Both the position numbers and the translations under genes were made by a program. Shown here one piece after another: positions 8,626 to 16,090 of a stretch of DNA of 24,361 nucleotides. Within the stretch, counting starts at the first letter, position 1, and every line of letters begins with the position of its first letter. This DNA is from an uncultured Collinsella sp. (GTDB taxonomy: Bacteria; Actinomycetota; Coriobacteriia; Coriobacteriales; Coriobacteriaceae), in the NCBI GenBank assembly GCA_900754445.1, contig CAAECW010000101.1, forward strand, positions 1 through 24,361, given 5' to 3'. The notes beneath the pieces were generated by a model. That model was given only the letters and a program-made list of their open reading frames with translations. It did not search any database and was not told where the DNA came from.

Positions 8626-9039
8626 TCAACGCTCAGATTCCAGAAGTTGACGTGCTATTACGGCTAATCGCTTGGCCCGCTCGATTTCTTTACTGATATT
8701 TCCTGATCCCTGATGTCCTTTAAACCAAAACAATAGAACAATTTTGTCTACGCCCTGACATATGGCATAAATCATCTCTCGATTTGCCCCGTCAAACCCT
8801 TTTAGTTCATAGAGGCCGATCTTAGAATCAATACATCGTAGCTTTGAGGTCCCACTCGCAACCTTTAACCCATAATCATAGATTTTTGAAATCTGATCGA
8901 CCATTTTACGGGCGGCAAGCTTCTTTTTAGGGTCTGTCAACAGTTTCTGGAATTGAGAGTTGGCGGGAGAAGTCGTCAGCTCCCAAAACGGTCGGCCCTT
9001 GGGATCCCCATATTCGACAAGATCATATCCTTCAACCAA
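8626..9039 (-). CDS. HigB-like (RelE superfamily, Gp49-like) mRNA-interferase toxin
   Basis: 137 residues. The core LRCIDSKIGLYELKGFDGANREMIYAI, then DKIVLLFWFKG and KEIERAKRLAV, is the beta-sheet plus C-terminal helix pattern of HigB/Gp49-type toxins, which cut mRNA at the ribosome. The start is TTG: GGAGG sits six bases before it, whereas an ATG at 9053 is in another frame. Toxin-before-antitoxin order is normal for HigBA. The next genes are the antitoxin and a SecB-like chaperone, making a complete tripartite module. The 5' leader from the likely -10 box would be only about 25 bases. Confidence 0.85.
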   Translation of the reverse strand: MVEGYDLVEYGDPKGRPFWELTTSPANSQFQKLLTDPKKKLAARKMVDQISKIYDYGLKVASGTSKLRCIDSKIGLYELKGFDGANREMIYAICQGVDKIVLLFWFKGHQGSGNISKEIERAKRLAVIARQLLESER

Positions 9040-9056
9040 AGGCCACCTCCCATTTC

Positions 9057-9090
9057 TAGATACACTTAACTTATATGTTAAGTGTATCTA
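9057..9090 (-). promoter_or_regulatory. Perfect 14+6+14 palindrome at the TAC promoter, probable antitoxin operator
   Basis: TAGATACACTTAAC, six bases, then its exact reverse complement GTTAAGTGTATCTA. The centre, read on the minus strand, contains TATAAG (9070-9075), a good -10 box about 30 bases before the toxin start. A dimeric HTH antitoxin bound here would occlude RNA polymerase, the usual autoregulation of TA operons. No convincing -35 hexamer is seen. Binding by the antitoxin is inference. Confidence 0.75.
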
Positions 9091-9246
9091 TTTAAATACA
9101 AATAACAAGGCTTATGCTAGATATCACAGCTTCAATCGATAAACAACCCAGTCGAGCTTGTGCTAAATCCGGAAGTGCGGGAAAATCCAAGAACGGCAGA
9201 CCAGACCCCTGTTTTAGATTTCCTCGACCAGCACCTTAAACACGAA

Positions 9247-9264
9247 AACCGCCTTTCGGCGGTT
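9247..9264 (-). terminator. Short GC hairpin, possible minus-strand terminator
   Basis: Perfect 7-bp stem AACCGCC/GGCGGTT. On the minus strand the loop is GAAA and the stem is followed by TTTTCGTGTTT. It resembles a weak intrinsic terminator, but no intact gene ends directly before it. Confidence 0.35.
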
Positions 9265-9486
9265 CCCGCGGACCAAGCCGGACGTACCGTCGCAAGGCCT
9301 CATCACAATTCGCACCCTAAGGAAATGAACAGTCGCGGTCAAACCTCGGCAAAGAATCCGTTGCGAATTAGAGCCAAGTAAATGAGCATCAGTAAAGTTA
9401 CATGCGAGCAGAAAAAACACCCGCAATTTCGCCTTTTCCCAATTGAGATGTAAGTTTTGACAGGCCGAATCTTACATCCAAACAAA

Positions 9487-9512
9487 AAGAGGGCCGACGC
9501 ATCAACCCTCTT
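9487..9512 (-). terminator. Intrinsic terminator for the minus-strand nuclease transcript
   Basis: On the minus strand AAGAGGG, a 12-base loop, CCCTCTT, then TTTGTTTGG: a 7-bp stem running into a T-rich tract. It lies about 290 bases after the stop of the winged-helix nuclease gene, beyond the fragment at 9642-9783, and is the first good terminator for that transcript. Confidence 0.55.
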
Positions 9513-9641
9513 CAGGTGTCGCCCAAAGGCTTCCACCGCAATTGGTTTAATTCTAATCGATATCAATTGTTTGTCCACGGTCACGTCAACCAGTAGAAGC
9601 CGCCCATATTCGACCTTATCCTGGCAGCCATCAACCCGAAA

Positions 9642-9783
9642 CGCACCGGGCGTTCCGAGACGCGTCAACCAACGAAAGGTCACGCCATACCTAACGACGC
9701 CATCGACTAGCTGCTGAAGTTCGCACCCCAAGAAGCGTATATCGACGACCCAATGGGCGGATGTCTCTATATGAACGCAGCCA
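9642..9783 (+). pseudogene. Decayed 5' fragment of a paralogue of the gene at 21903
   Basis: This stretch aligns without gaps to 21858-21999, covering the leader, ribosome site and first ~32 codons of the intact gene. From LLK to NAA, 19 of 24 residues are identical (including EAYIDD and LYMNAA). The start codon has become ATA (9687), and the eighth codon, Tyr in the intact gene, is TAG (9708-9710). Homology stops at about 9784, where the end of the convergent nuclease gene begins, so the rest of the gene was lost or replaced. The two copies have the same orientation and enclose about 12 kb of accessory genes. Confidence 0.8.
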
Positions 9784-9803
9784 AGTTCCCGACAAAGCAA
9801 ACG

Positions 9804-11804
9804 CTACCCATTACATGCCTTGGCCAACAGAACAAGCCTCTTAGCGGCATCATCGAAAGATCCCACGGCGTAATATCCGTCTTTATCCTTACCAATGCAC
9901 CCAACAAAAGGAGAGGACAAGAACTCGAGCATTTCCCCAACCTCACTGATCGACAAGTCTTCAATTGAGGACGTTCCGTTTTTCATGAACCAGTAAACAT
10001 CCCGCTTAGACATCAAGCCACCAAATTCTTTATCTTCGTTTTGAGAAAGCAACGCCCTGAGCACCAAATCGAGCAGTTTGGTCGTTCGCCTAAAACGGGC
10101 AATAGCGGGTTCCAATAAACCAAGATCGATAGGCCCCGAATGCTCAAAGAGAATTTTGTAGTCTTGAGAGACGAGAGGGATCTCCTCTTGAAGCTTAAGA
10201 AGTTTTTCCAACTCGCTAATTCCAAATAAAGCGACGTCGTGTTCCTTAGCCCTATCGCAGATTCGTTTTTCAGAAAAACTTGAACCCACAACGGCGACGA
10301 ACGACGCATTGTGCTTACGACGATGCAGCTCAAGCGTATCAAAATCGACTTGTGAGGCAGAAACACCGCCATTAGAGGTTGATTTAGCGTCAATTACCAC
10401 GGAATAAGAAAATCTCGAAGCAGCATTTGCGACGGCTAAAACATCTGTGTCACCAGACCCACCCAACAAAGTCGTTCTAAACCCAAGGCGACTAAAACAC
10501 CGTTCCACAGCTCGTTCCAGCCGATCGGGATGACCGGAATCGCGCGAAGCATCCCAAAGCTCTCCAATCAGTTTATCGACATCGGTAGCCATGGGCCGCT
10601 CGGGTCCCGCCCCCTGCTTGCCAATGGAATCAACGGTGAAATTAAAGCCATAACCGCTCAAAAAAGAATCGCAGTGCTCAGTTGCTTGATAACTCATCTG
10701 GCTCCTCTTTTTTAGCAAGCCAGCTTTCAACAACACATTAAGACGCTTTCTTAGCGCTTCATGGGAGATGTTGACGTTAAAACGTTCGAATAGAAGCAGC
10801 TGGAGTGATCTAACATCAAACGAGCTGTAACCAACAAGCGGCAAAAGCTCGAATACCCAAGAGAACGCCGCGTGAAAACAGCATGCAAAATTAACTGCAG
10901 ATTTTTCAGACAGCCAAGCGTCGCCAATTGCGGTTAATTCGTACGTCGTAAGTGACGACCGCCGCACAAAGCCCAATTTTGAAAGTGCGGAAATCGCCGC
11001 CTTGGTTGAGCTTTCGGAAAGTTTATAGGACAAGTTTGAAAACTGAACGATTGCAGCCTCATCACCACCATTTTTAACGATGGAAAGAAGCTCAACTGTG
11101 GCATCAATAAAACCGGATGCTCCACCAGCGAAAAATCCAATAGAATCCGAGCGATCAGATTGTTTGGCATTTAAGGCTAGTTCGACGGCCCAATTTGAAG
11201 GATCAACCCAGTTTAAGGAGGCAGACTCCTCCAAGACGCCCTTGGGCTCCACTTCGATCTGAGAAACCCATTGGTCACCTAGAGCCGTACGCGCGTATCT
11301 GCATCCTTCGTATTCTCGATACTCAACAAGGCCAAGCTCGCGAGCCCACTTTAGACGTCGCTGAACCTCACCCTTCTTGCTCCAGCTCATTCCGTACTCG
11401 GCATTAGCCGTCAAACGCAGCTCACCCGAAGTTTTTGGCGTGCCTAGCGCATCAATCATGCCGCTAAAGAATTTGCAACGACTTGCCAGGCACGCAGCCA
11501 GATAGGAGTTATCTCCCGTGTCAATCCAACGTTCCGCTTCTGCAGAAGGAATGTATCCCTCAGGAGTCTTAACAACCAATCCGCATGGGCTCAGGGCAAG
11601 ACAAGCTTCGCCAAGAGAAAGCTTGGCTGTTGAGCCCTCAATTGAAATGGCATCGTCTAGGGATTGGCCGCGCTTTAAGACATCCAGAATCGTTCTTAAA
11701 GACTCGATCATCCCCGCACTCCCAACAGGAATATTGGGAGAAGACTGGGCATGGGATGAATAATCGGAAAACTTTGGATATTCCATCGGATCGATCTGGA
11801 CCAT
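9804..11804 (-). CDS. Winged-helix protein with C-terminal Mrr/FokI-like PD-(D/E)XK nuclease domain, orphan restriction-type
   Basis: 666 residues; ATG with GGAGAT upstream. The N-terminal two thirds look like a series of winged-helix units, with repeated helix pairs such as VQRRLKWARELGLVEYREYE (about 147-166), AAISALSKLGFVRRSSLTTYELT and ALRKRLNVLLKAGLLKKRS. Between about 420 and 540 lies a restriction-endonuclease-like core: LERAVERCFSRLGF, then GGSGDTDVL (D454), then VVIDAKST (D472, K474), and later SFVAVVGSSF. That is the order and spacing of a PD-(D/E)XK site. A helical tail follows. Multiple DNA-reading modules plus a nuclease suggest sequence-specific or modification-dependent DNA cleavage. 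No methyltransferase is visible nearby, so if it is a restriction enzyme it is either modification-dependent or solitary. The exact family is not recognised. Confidence 0.7.
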   Translation of the reverse strand: MVQIDPMEYPKFSDYSSHAQSSPNIPVGSAGMIESLRTILDVLKRGQSLDDAISIEGSTAKLSLGEACLALSPCGLVVKTPEGYIPSAEAERWIDTGDNSYLAACLASRCKFFSGMIDALGTPKTSGELRLTANAEYGMSWSKKGEVQRRLKWARELGLVEYREYEGCRYARTALGDQWVSQIEVEPKGVLEESASLNWVDPSNWAVELALNAKQSDRSDSIGFFAGGASGFIDATVELLSIVKNGGDEAAIVQFSNLSYKLSESSTKAAISALSKLGFVRRSSLTTYELTAIGDAWLSEKSAVNFACCFHAAFSWVFELLPLVGYSSFDVRSLQLLLFERFNVNISHEALRKRLNVLLKAGLLKKRSQMSYQATEHCDSFLSGYGFNFTVDSIGKQGAGPERPMATDVDKLIGELWDASRDSGHPDRLERAVERCFSRLGFRTTLLGGSGDTDVLAVANAASRFSYSVVIDAKSTSNGGVSASQVDFDTLELHRRKHNASFVAVVGSSFSEKRICDRAKEHDVALFGISELEKLLKLQEEIPLVSQDYKILFEHSGPIDLGLLEPAIARFRRTTKLLDLVLRALLSQNEDKEFGGLMSKRDVYWFMKNGTSSIEDLSISEVGEMLEFLSSPFVGCIGKDKDGYYAVGSFDDAAKRLVLLAKACNG

Positions 11805-11929
11805 AGGGCATCTCCGATAAAGGTCGACAAATAGAACGCTATGGTCATGATATCAAGGGAAGAGCTCGCGAATCGCACGGGACCCTATACGCTACCGCGA
11901 AAGAGTTCGGCAATGTCTCGAAACGCCAT

Positions 11930-12388
11930 TTACATTTGTCCAATTAGAGCATGGCAATCAGTGCAAACTGGGCTAATTTCCATTGGTGACAAACGCACCC
12001 CCGGTTCGTACACGAGCAAGGTATTCTTAAGTTCGGGAATAATCTCAAGGTAGCGAAGGAAACAGCTCTTCTCCAGTTCGCCAAAGTCAGAACCCAATAT
12101 TGCATCCCGCATCTCTTGGATAAGCAGGATTAGCTCCGCCAGCAAATTATCCGTTTTTGTCAAAAAAACGCATCTCTTGATCGAAATTCAACCTATGAGC
12201 AGATGAAGCGCGTGCAGGCTCATCCTTATATGCCTCAAGAGAAGTATCCAAGATGGATTTAAACTCCGCCATTCGCCTATTAAGGACATGATCGAAAGCG
12301 CGTTCGGCAACTTTGGGGAAGACAAGCTCCAAGAAAGCAAGAAGAGCAAGTGCACTTAGGATTAACTCAGAAATTACTTTTCAATCAT
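11930..12388 (-). pseudogene. Frameshifted gene for a small membrane-anchored helical protein
   Basis: The ATG at 12388 has a good GAGG ribosome site but hits a stop after four codons. Adding one A to the AAAA run just after it opens a long frame: MIEKVISELILSALALLAFL..., a TM helix then charged helices to about residue 75. That frame in turn stops near 12147. Removing one T from the seven-T run at 12162-12168 restores the original phase and continues for about 75 residues to 11930, ending in a segment with a CTDC pair. Codon pattern and protein character are continuous across both breaks. The two compensating homopolymer indels mean either a decayed gene or assembly errors. It looks like the widespread class of one-TM, coiled-coil proteins found in defence islands; function unknown. 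Confidence 0.65.
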
Positions 12389-12418
12389 GCGATATCCTCA
12401 TCTTACTTATTAGCGTTA

Positions 12419-12450
12419 TTAGCGCGCATATCAATTAGCGCGCATATCAA
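12419..12450. repeat. Two perfect tandem copies of a 16-base unit
   Basis: TTAGCGCGCATATCAA occurs twice back to back, upstream of the frameshifted gene starting at 12388. Read on the minus strand each unit begins TTGATA, resembling a -35 box, so the duplication could have doubled a promoter element. No further copies are seen. Confidence 0.8.
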
Positions 12451-12570
12451 AAACAAACGAAGAACAAGACGGATGCTCCATTTCGCGTGCAAAGATACGC
12501 GCACACAAGCCTAAGCTCCAGATTGAAATAACGAATAATTAGTCAATCAAAATCTGTAGCATAATCTGCT

Positions 12571-13167
12571 TTAACGCTTGCGCTCCCTATGCCGAATTCG
12601 AAAGCGGTCGACCAGATAGTTAGAGGCTATTAAATATACGAGAAGAATTATGAAAACAATTAATGCGACCGTCCCAGAGATTTCGGGTTCGTGATTAGCA
12701 AACAAGCCCTCTATTAAAGGAACGGTCAAAGATACTGTAACCCCAATAAAACACATCTTATCGGCATCAATGCAAATAATGCCTTTGTTTTTAGATAGAA
12801 AGAAAGCCGCGGCGCAATAAATAACCAACAAAGCCATAAGCCCCGGAACCGTATCCCAGCAGAAAAGTGCAACCATAACGGGAAAAGTCCATACCGCATT
12901 ACCGGCCGAGTCAGAGTCCATAAAAGTATAGCCCCTGGCCTTTAACCCGCTTTGTACCATTGCAAGCCGAAAACTCTCTCGTAATATCCATCCAGAAAGA
13001 GAAGAGAAATAGAGAACCATCAGGCGATCGACCGACCACAGCGAGCTATCCCCAAACACAAGAGTAAGCATGTGAGAAACTACAGGAAGAGCAGCTGAAG
13101 TTAAAATCGCAACCAATATATCGGCAATATCGATCGAGGCCGCTCCGTTCTGTTTTTGTTCGATCAT
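12571..13167 (-). CDS. Multi-pass membrane protein of unknown function
   Basis: 198 residues from the ATG at 13167, which has GGAG six bases upstream; a longer reading to 13320 overlaps the previous gene and has no such site. Hydrophobic segments lie at about 11-36, 43-62, 90-126 (probably two), 130-150 and 158-182, giving five or six TM helices, and the C-terminus is strongly basic (FRIRHRERKR). No enzyme motif is visible. It is the third gene of a minus-strand group after the HEPN-like gene (14067-15056) and an unknown protein (13250-13993), 82 bases after the latter. A membrane effector or anchor for that group is possible but unproven. Confidence 0.65.
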   Translation of the reverse strand: MIEQKQNGAASIDIADILVAILTSAALPVVSHMLTLVFGDSSLWSVDRLMVLYFSSLSGWILRESFRLAMVQSGLKARGYTFMDSDSAGNAVWTFPVMVALFCWDTVPGLMALLVIYCAAAFFLSKNKGIICIDADKMCFIGVTVSLTVPLIEGLFANHEPEISGTVALIVFIILLVYLIASNYLVDRFRIRHRERKR

Positions 13168-13249
13168 AGTTGGCTCCAGTTCCGCAAATGAAGTCAGGAA
13201 CAACAGGCGATTAGCGTTAATTGATCCAGTTTGGAAAACAGTGAAAAAG

Positions 13250-13993
13250 CTAGTTTTGTAGCTTTTCGATTCGTTTCCCAATTTCCTTTTCGAGCTTAAA
13301 ACGTTTCTTTTGATCATCAACCGCCCGGTTCAGATAATCCTCCCAGTAGTCAATCACGTTTTTTCGCAGCCACGTGCCCGCGAGCCTTCTACTTGAAATG
13401 ACCCTAGGAATATCATCGGCAATGAGTGGGAAGCGGAAAGACCAGTGCCTCATTTTTCCGCCATCCCATTTTAAGAGGACAAGCTCACGGTCAAACCACT
13501 TTGACGAGGCCATCAACTTATAGACATGTTCATCCGAAATAATGAGATCCCTTTTACAAAGCTCCTTAAGACAGGCGGCACCAACCGCCATGATCCCTTC
13601 CGTAACAGCAGAAATATCAATCGGGAAGTACTTGGGATGCGATTCTTTAAGTTCAGAGATAATACGAATAACATCCCCATCAGGGATGTTTGCTTCCACA
13701 AGCAGCCTATTCACAAGAACCTGAGCAGCATCTTGATCAAGTTCGTTATCAACACCTATCTCGAAATCGTCCCTGACCATAAAAGCAGCGAACGATTCTG
13801 TAACGCTGGCGAACATCGACTGTATTGCCCCCCGTGCTAGAGCCACAGCGTTCATGAGGTTATGAGCAACAAGATCGTGAGCCAAAAGAGCGTGAAGAAG
13901 CGCGTCGTAGAAACCCTGATAATCGGAAAGAGGCTCAAGGATCTCAGTACTTGTGTCTTCAACCGGAGGATTGATATTGCTGCGTTCAATCAA
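13250..13993 (-). CDS. Unknown protein, probably frameshifted at its 5' end
   Basis: 247 residues if begun at the TTG at 13993, which has no ribosome site. The frame is open further upstream and reads SDGDSLKDAVESLIERSN. An ATG at 14033 with GGTGGA before it is one base out of phase: deleting one G of ATGG gives MSDGDSLKDAVES..., a natural start 33 bases after the upstream stop. So the gene probably carries a single-base insertion near 14030. The protein is mixed helical, with no TM helix. A long helical region is at about 28-75, and a basic C-terminal helix (KKRFKLEKEIGKRIEKL) ends it. I do not recognise a family. Its place between a HEPN-like protein and a membrane protein suggests a shared function. 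Confidence 0.6.
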   Translation of the reverse strand: MIERSNINPPVEDTSTEILEPLSDYQGFYDALLHALLAHDLVAHNLMNAVALARGAIQSMFASVTESFAAFMVRDDFEIGVDNELDQDAAQVLVNRLLVEANIPDGDVIRIISELKESHPKYFPIDISAVTEGIMAVGAACLKELCKRDLIISDEHVYKLMASSKWFDRELVLLKWDGGKMRHWSFRFPLIADDIPRVISSRRLAGTWLRKNVIDYWEDYLNRAVDDQKKRFKLEKEIGKRIEKLQN

Positions 13994-14066
13994 TGATTCA
14001 ACTGCATCTTTTAGACTGTCGCCATCGCTCCATAACTTCCACCGTTACCGTAATCGATCTAGCAAT

Positions 14067-15056
14067 CTAGAGCATCAAATTACTCAGCACAGAACAAACT
14101 GGATTAATTACAGTGCTGTGTCTTTGTTCGAAGGCAACTGTTTTACGCGCTTCAGCAAGCATCTTATCAACTTCTTTGCCTCTGGTCCGAATCGACTTCA
14201 AACCATCAATCTCTAGATTCTCAACAACATGAATCCTATCGCCATGAGAATAGGCGACAAATTCATTATGTTCAATCTGTCCAACAAACTCTTTATGCTC
14301 TGAAAGCATTGCTCTAAGTTGTGAATTGACCATCCTCACATGAGGCTGAACACACTTCAAAAAATGAGAGTAAAGCTCAATAACAAGTTCGTGATAAAGC
14401 ATATTTGAATATCGAAAGCACAGGAAAGGGGAACCTTCTGGATCAATACCGCGTATTGCGCTCAACGCACGAGAAATAAACGATGTTAATTTCTTGGAAG
14501 TATTGAACAAATGCAGATCGGCAAGCTGGTCTAAATCAAGGCGAAGTCGATAACGACCCAACTCAGGAACAACTGACACAACCGTTTGTCCATGCTGAAT
14601 AGGATTTCTGAGTTCATACATTAAAACATACAATCCGCCCCGATCGATCCAACTCGAAGGCAGTTTCTTAAATGTCAGATACCCCTTAGACTTTCTCCCG
14701 CCGAAATAATCGCCTGCAACAGCGTCCATCTTGTCTATTGCGTTACGCGCTGCTGAAATGAAATTACCAAAAGCACCGTTCGTCACCGTTCTCGGATCAA
14801 ATTTACCATATTGAAATTCATCAGTCAGAAAGTCGCCCCGATCACACGGAGCCAATCGGCAAAGCTCGAAATAACTCCATTGAAACTGATTGAACAATTG
14901 ATCGGTCTCAAGATACGATCGCATGGCTTGATTGTAGGAATCAACGATCTCGTTATACTCAGCATCAACCAAAATCACATTTTCCAAAGCGTCCCTGCCA
15001 GAATCGCTAACTCTATTAAATGGGAGTGTATGCACCAAATCAGCCATCGTCTCCAA
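14067..15056 (-). CDS. HEPN-like protein with an RNPIQH (R-x4-H) motif
   Basis: 329 residues from the TTG at 15056 (AGGA nine bases upstream), or 326 from the ATG at 15047, whose GGAG is too close. The segment YVLMYELRNPIQHGQTVVS (R150-N151 to H155) carries the R-x4-6-H motif of HEPN ribonucleases in its usual helix context. Large alpha-helical stretches precede it (about 25-115), and a mixed region containing EHNEFVAYSHGDRIHVVENLE near 270 follows. HEPN proteins are common RNA-cleaving effectors in abortive-infection and toxin-antitoxin systems. The start lies four bases after the stop of a truncated upstream frame (15062), and two more co-directional genes follow, so it is part of an operon. 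Family assignment rests on a single motif plus context. Confidence 0.6.
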   Translation of the reverse strand: METMADLVHTLPFNRVSDSGRDALENVILVDAEYNEIVDSYNQAMRSYLETDQLFNQFQWSYFELCRLAPCDRGDFLTDEFQYGKFDPRTVTNGAFGNFISAARNAIDKMDAVAGDYFGGRKSKGYLTFKKLPSSWIDRGGLYVLMYELRNPIQHGQTVVSVVPELGRYRLRLDLDQLADLHLFNTSKKLTSFISRALSAIRGIDPEGSPFLCFRYSNMLYHELVIELYSHFLKCVQPHVRMVNSQLRAMLSEHKEFVGQIEHNEFVAYSHGDRIHVVENLEIDGLKSIRTRGKEVDKMLAEARKTVAFEQRHSTVINPVCSVLSNLML

Positions 15057-15061
15057 CCCTT

Positions 15062-15330
15062 CTATTCCTGTCTGTTAAAACGGCCAACCGTGAGCGTCAT
15101 GAAAGCCTCTTCGTTTCCCAGCTCAAACAACAAGTCCTGTGAAAGTAATTTGAGGAGCCCCGATCCAAAAGCAGCCCTCGGTCAGATAAGGAAACGAACG
15201 GCCAAACGGCCACTGCAGACCTTTAGCAGCCCTTCCTTCCTAATCAAATGAGCAATATCAGTAAGATTGCCAAGTTTTAGAATCAGGGGCTGTAGGAATG
15301 CATAGCCTTTGCTACTCGTTTCTTTCCCCA
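15062..15330 (-). pseudogene. Truncated 3' part of an unknown gene beside the IS remnant
   Basis: One reading frame runs from near the IS end to 15062, interrupted by a TGA at 15182-15184. Before the stop it reads GKETSSKGYAFLQPLILKLG and more. After it, GSGLLKLLSQDLLFELGNEEA and a final stop four bases before the HEPN-like gene start. A CGA-to-TGA change would explain the interruption. The 5' part is missing where the IS sequence begins. It was probably the first gene of the HEPN operon, cut by the insertion. Function unknown. Confidence 0.5.
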
Positions 15331-15366
15331 CCACAATGGGGATGCGGACGTTTTCCTGGACCGCGC

Positions 15367-15885
15367 CTAGGCGTATCCAAGCTTCCAGCGGTACTCCATC
15401 GGGCTCAGCCACCTGAGGGACTTCTTAATCCGCTCCTCACGATAGTACACGAGGTAGGCCTCGAGCCTCCCCATGAACTCCTCGGCCATCACGCCCTCCC
15501 AGTTCCTGTAGTGGAAGAACTCGTTCTTGAGGTGCCTGAAGAAGCCCTCGCAGAAGACGTGCGGGCGTCGCTTGCAGCCGATCGCGCAGTACCGCCCGCA
15601 CCCGTTGCAGCAGCGCGGCCACGCGGCCAGGCGCGGGCAGGCCGCCGGCAGGTCGGCGGAGGCGTCCACGCGCTCGCCGCGCCTTTCCCTCGGCGCCATC
15701 AAGAACCCGAGCGACGCCACCTCGGAGCTCACCGTCGAGGGCGACCTGCCCAGCTCCCTCGCGACCTGCCTGCACGAGGCCCCGCGCTCCAGCATCCTCT
15801 GCACCGTGCCCCGCTCGTGCCTGGTGAGCCTGCGGTAGGCCCTCGGGGTCGCTTTACCGGCCCCCTTCTTTCTTTTTGCGGACAT
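15367..15885 (-). pseudogene. Fusion of IS30-like transposase N-terminus with IS3-like transposase C-terminus
   Basis: 172 residues from the ATG at 15885 (GGAGG upstream). Residues about 15-60 are an IS30-type HTH (YRRLTRHERGTVQRMLERGA ... ELGRSPSTVSSEV). Residues about 82-108 are a Cys-rich segment (CPRLAAWPRCCNGC...C) found in that transposase type. At about residue 110 the sequence changes abruptly to an IS3 OrfB C-terminus: CEGFFRHLKNEFFHYRNW, then YYREERIKKSLRWLSPMEYR. Only the final DDE glutamate (E113) is present; both catalytic aspartates are missing. It cannot be an active transposase and probably arose by deletion between two adjacent elements, with the junction near 15552. Confidence 0.75.
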
Positions 15886-15936
15886 GCCGTCCTCCGATCT
15901 CCCGGAGCCGGCCGGTCCGGCCCTCAGGGTATCGGA

Positions 15937-15976
15937 TTCCCTCATTCATCCGTGCATATACGGAGTAATGAGGGAA
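15937..15976. repeat. Hairpin at the edge of the IS remnant
   Basis: TTCCCTCATT (15937-15946) and AATGAGGGAA (15967-15976) are exact inverted repeats. Inside them TCCGT and ACGGA can extend the pairing. It sits directly upstream of the transposase start and may be the end of the IS30-type element or its promoter-protecting hairpin. Confidence 0.6.
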
Positions 15977-16090
15977 GTGTTCGAATGAAGTTGCCAATCA
16001 AGGATCAAAGAATAACGCGGGGCCCTGACGCTTGAATCTTGCCGGGGACCCCCATAAAATGATGTATGTTGGCCCGCTAAGTCAACATCA

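Larger units (their letters stand above)
9091..9641. other. Intergenic stretch with hairpins, no convincing gene
   Basis: About 550 bases between the TAC promoter and the decayed gene fragment. Short ORFs occur on both strands, but none has a ribosome site plus a recognisable protein pattern. It contains the hairpin at 9247-9264, an inverted repeat GATGTAAG/CTTACATC (9447-9454 and 9471-9478), and the terminator at 9487-9512. It probably consists of remnants of earlier insertions. Confidence 0.5.
15330..15976 (-). mobile_element. Chimeric insertion-sequence remnant (IS30-type front, IS3-type end)
   Basis: GC-rich block unlike its AT-rich surroundings, containing a single fused transposase frame. 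On the right it is bounded by the hairpin at 15937-15976. On the left a sequence near 15330-15355 (GTCCAGGAAAACGTCCGC on the minus strand) resembles an IS3-family end. The limits are approximate, and no target duplication was recognised. Confidence 0.6.

Noticed and set aside
9160..9381. 73-aa plus ORF and the overlapping 70-aa minus ORF at 9214-9426
   Set aside because: No ribosome site or recognisable motif. The minus ORF ends in a protein-like stretch (KAVFVFKVLVEEI), but that is too little to call a gene.
9339..9800. 153-aa minus-strand ORF
   Set aside because: It is antisense to the decayed fragment at 9642-9783. Its resemblance to the antisense ORF at 21927-22322 only mirrors the plus-strand homology.
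12147..12180. Programmed -1 ribosomal frameshift at the seven-T run
   Set aside because: A -1 shift there reads a stop at once; the needed change is +1 (or -2), and a second indel exists upstream, so decay or sequencing error is simpler.
12419..12450. Possible CRISPR array
   Set aside because: Only two adjacent units without spacers; no cas genes in the window.
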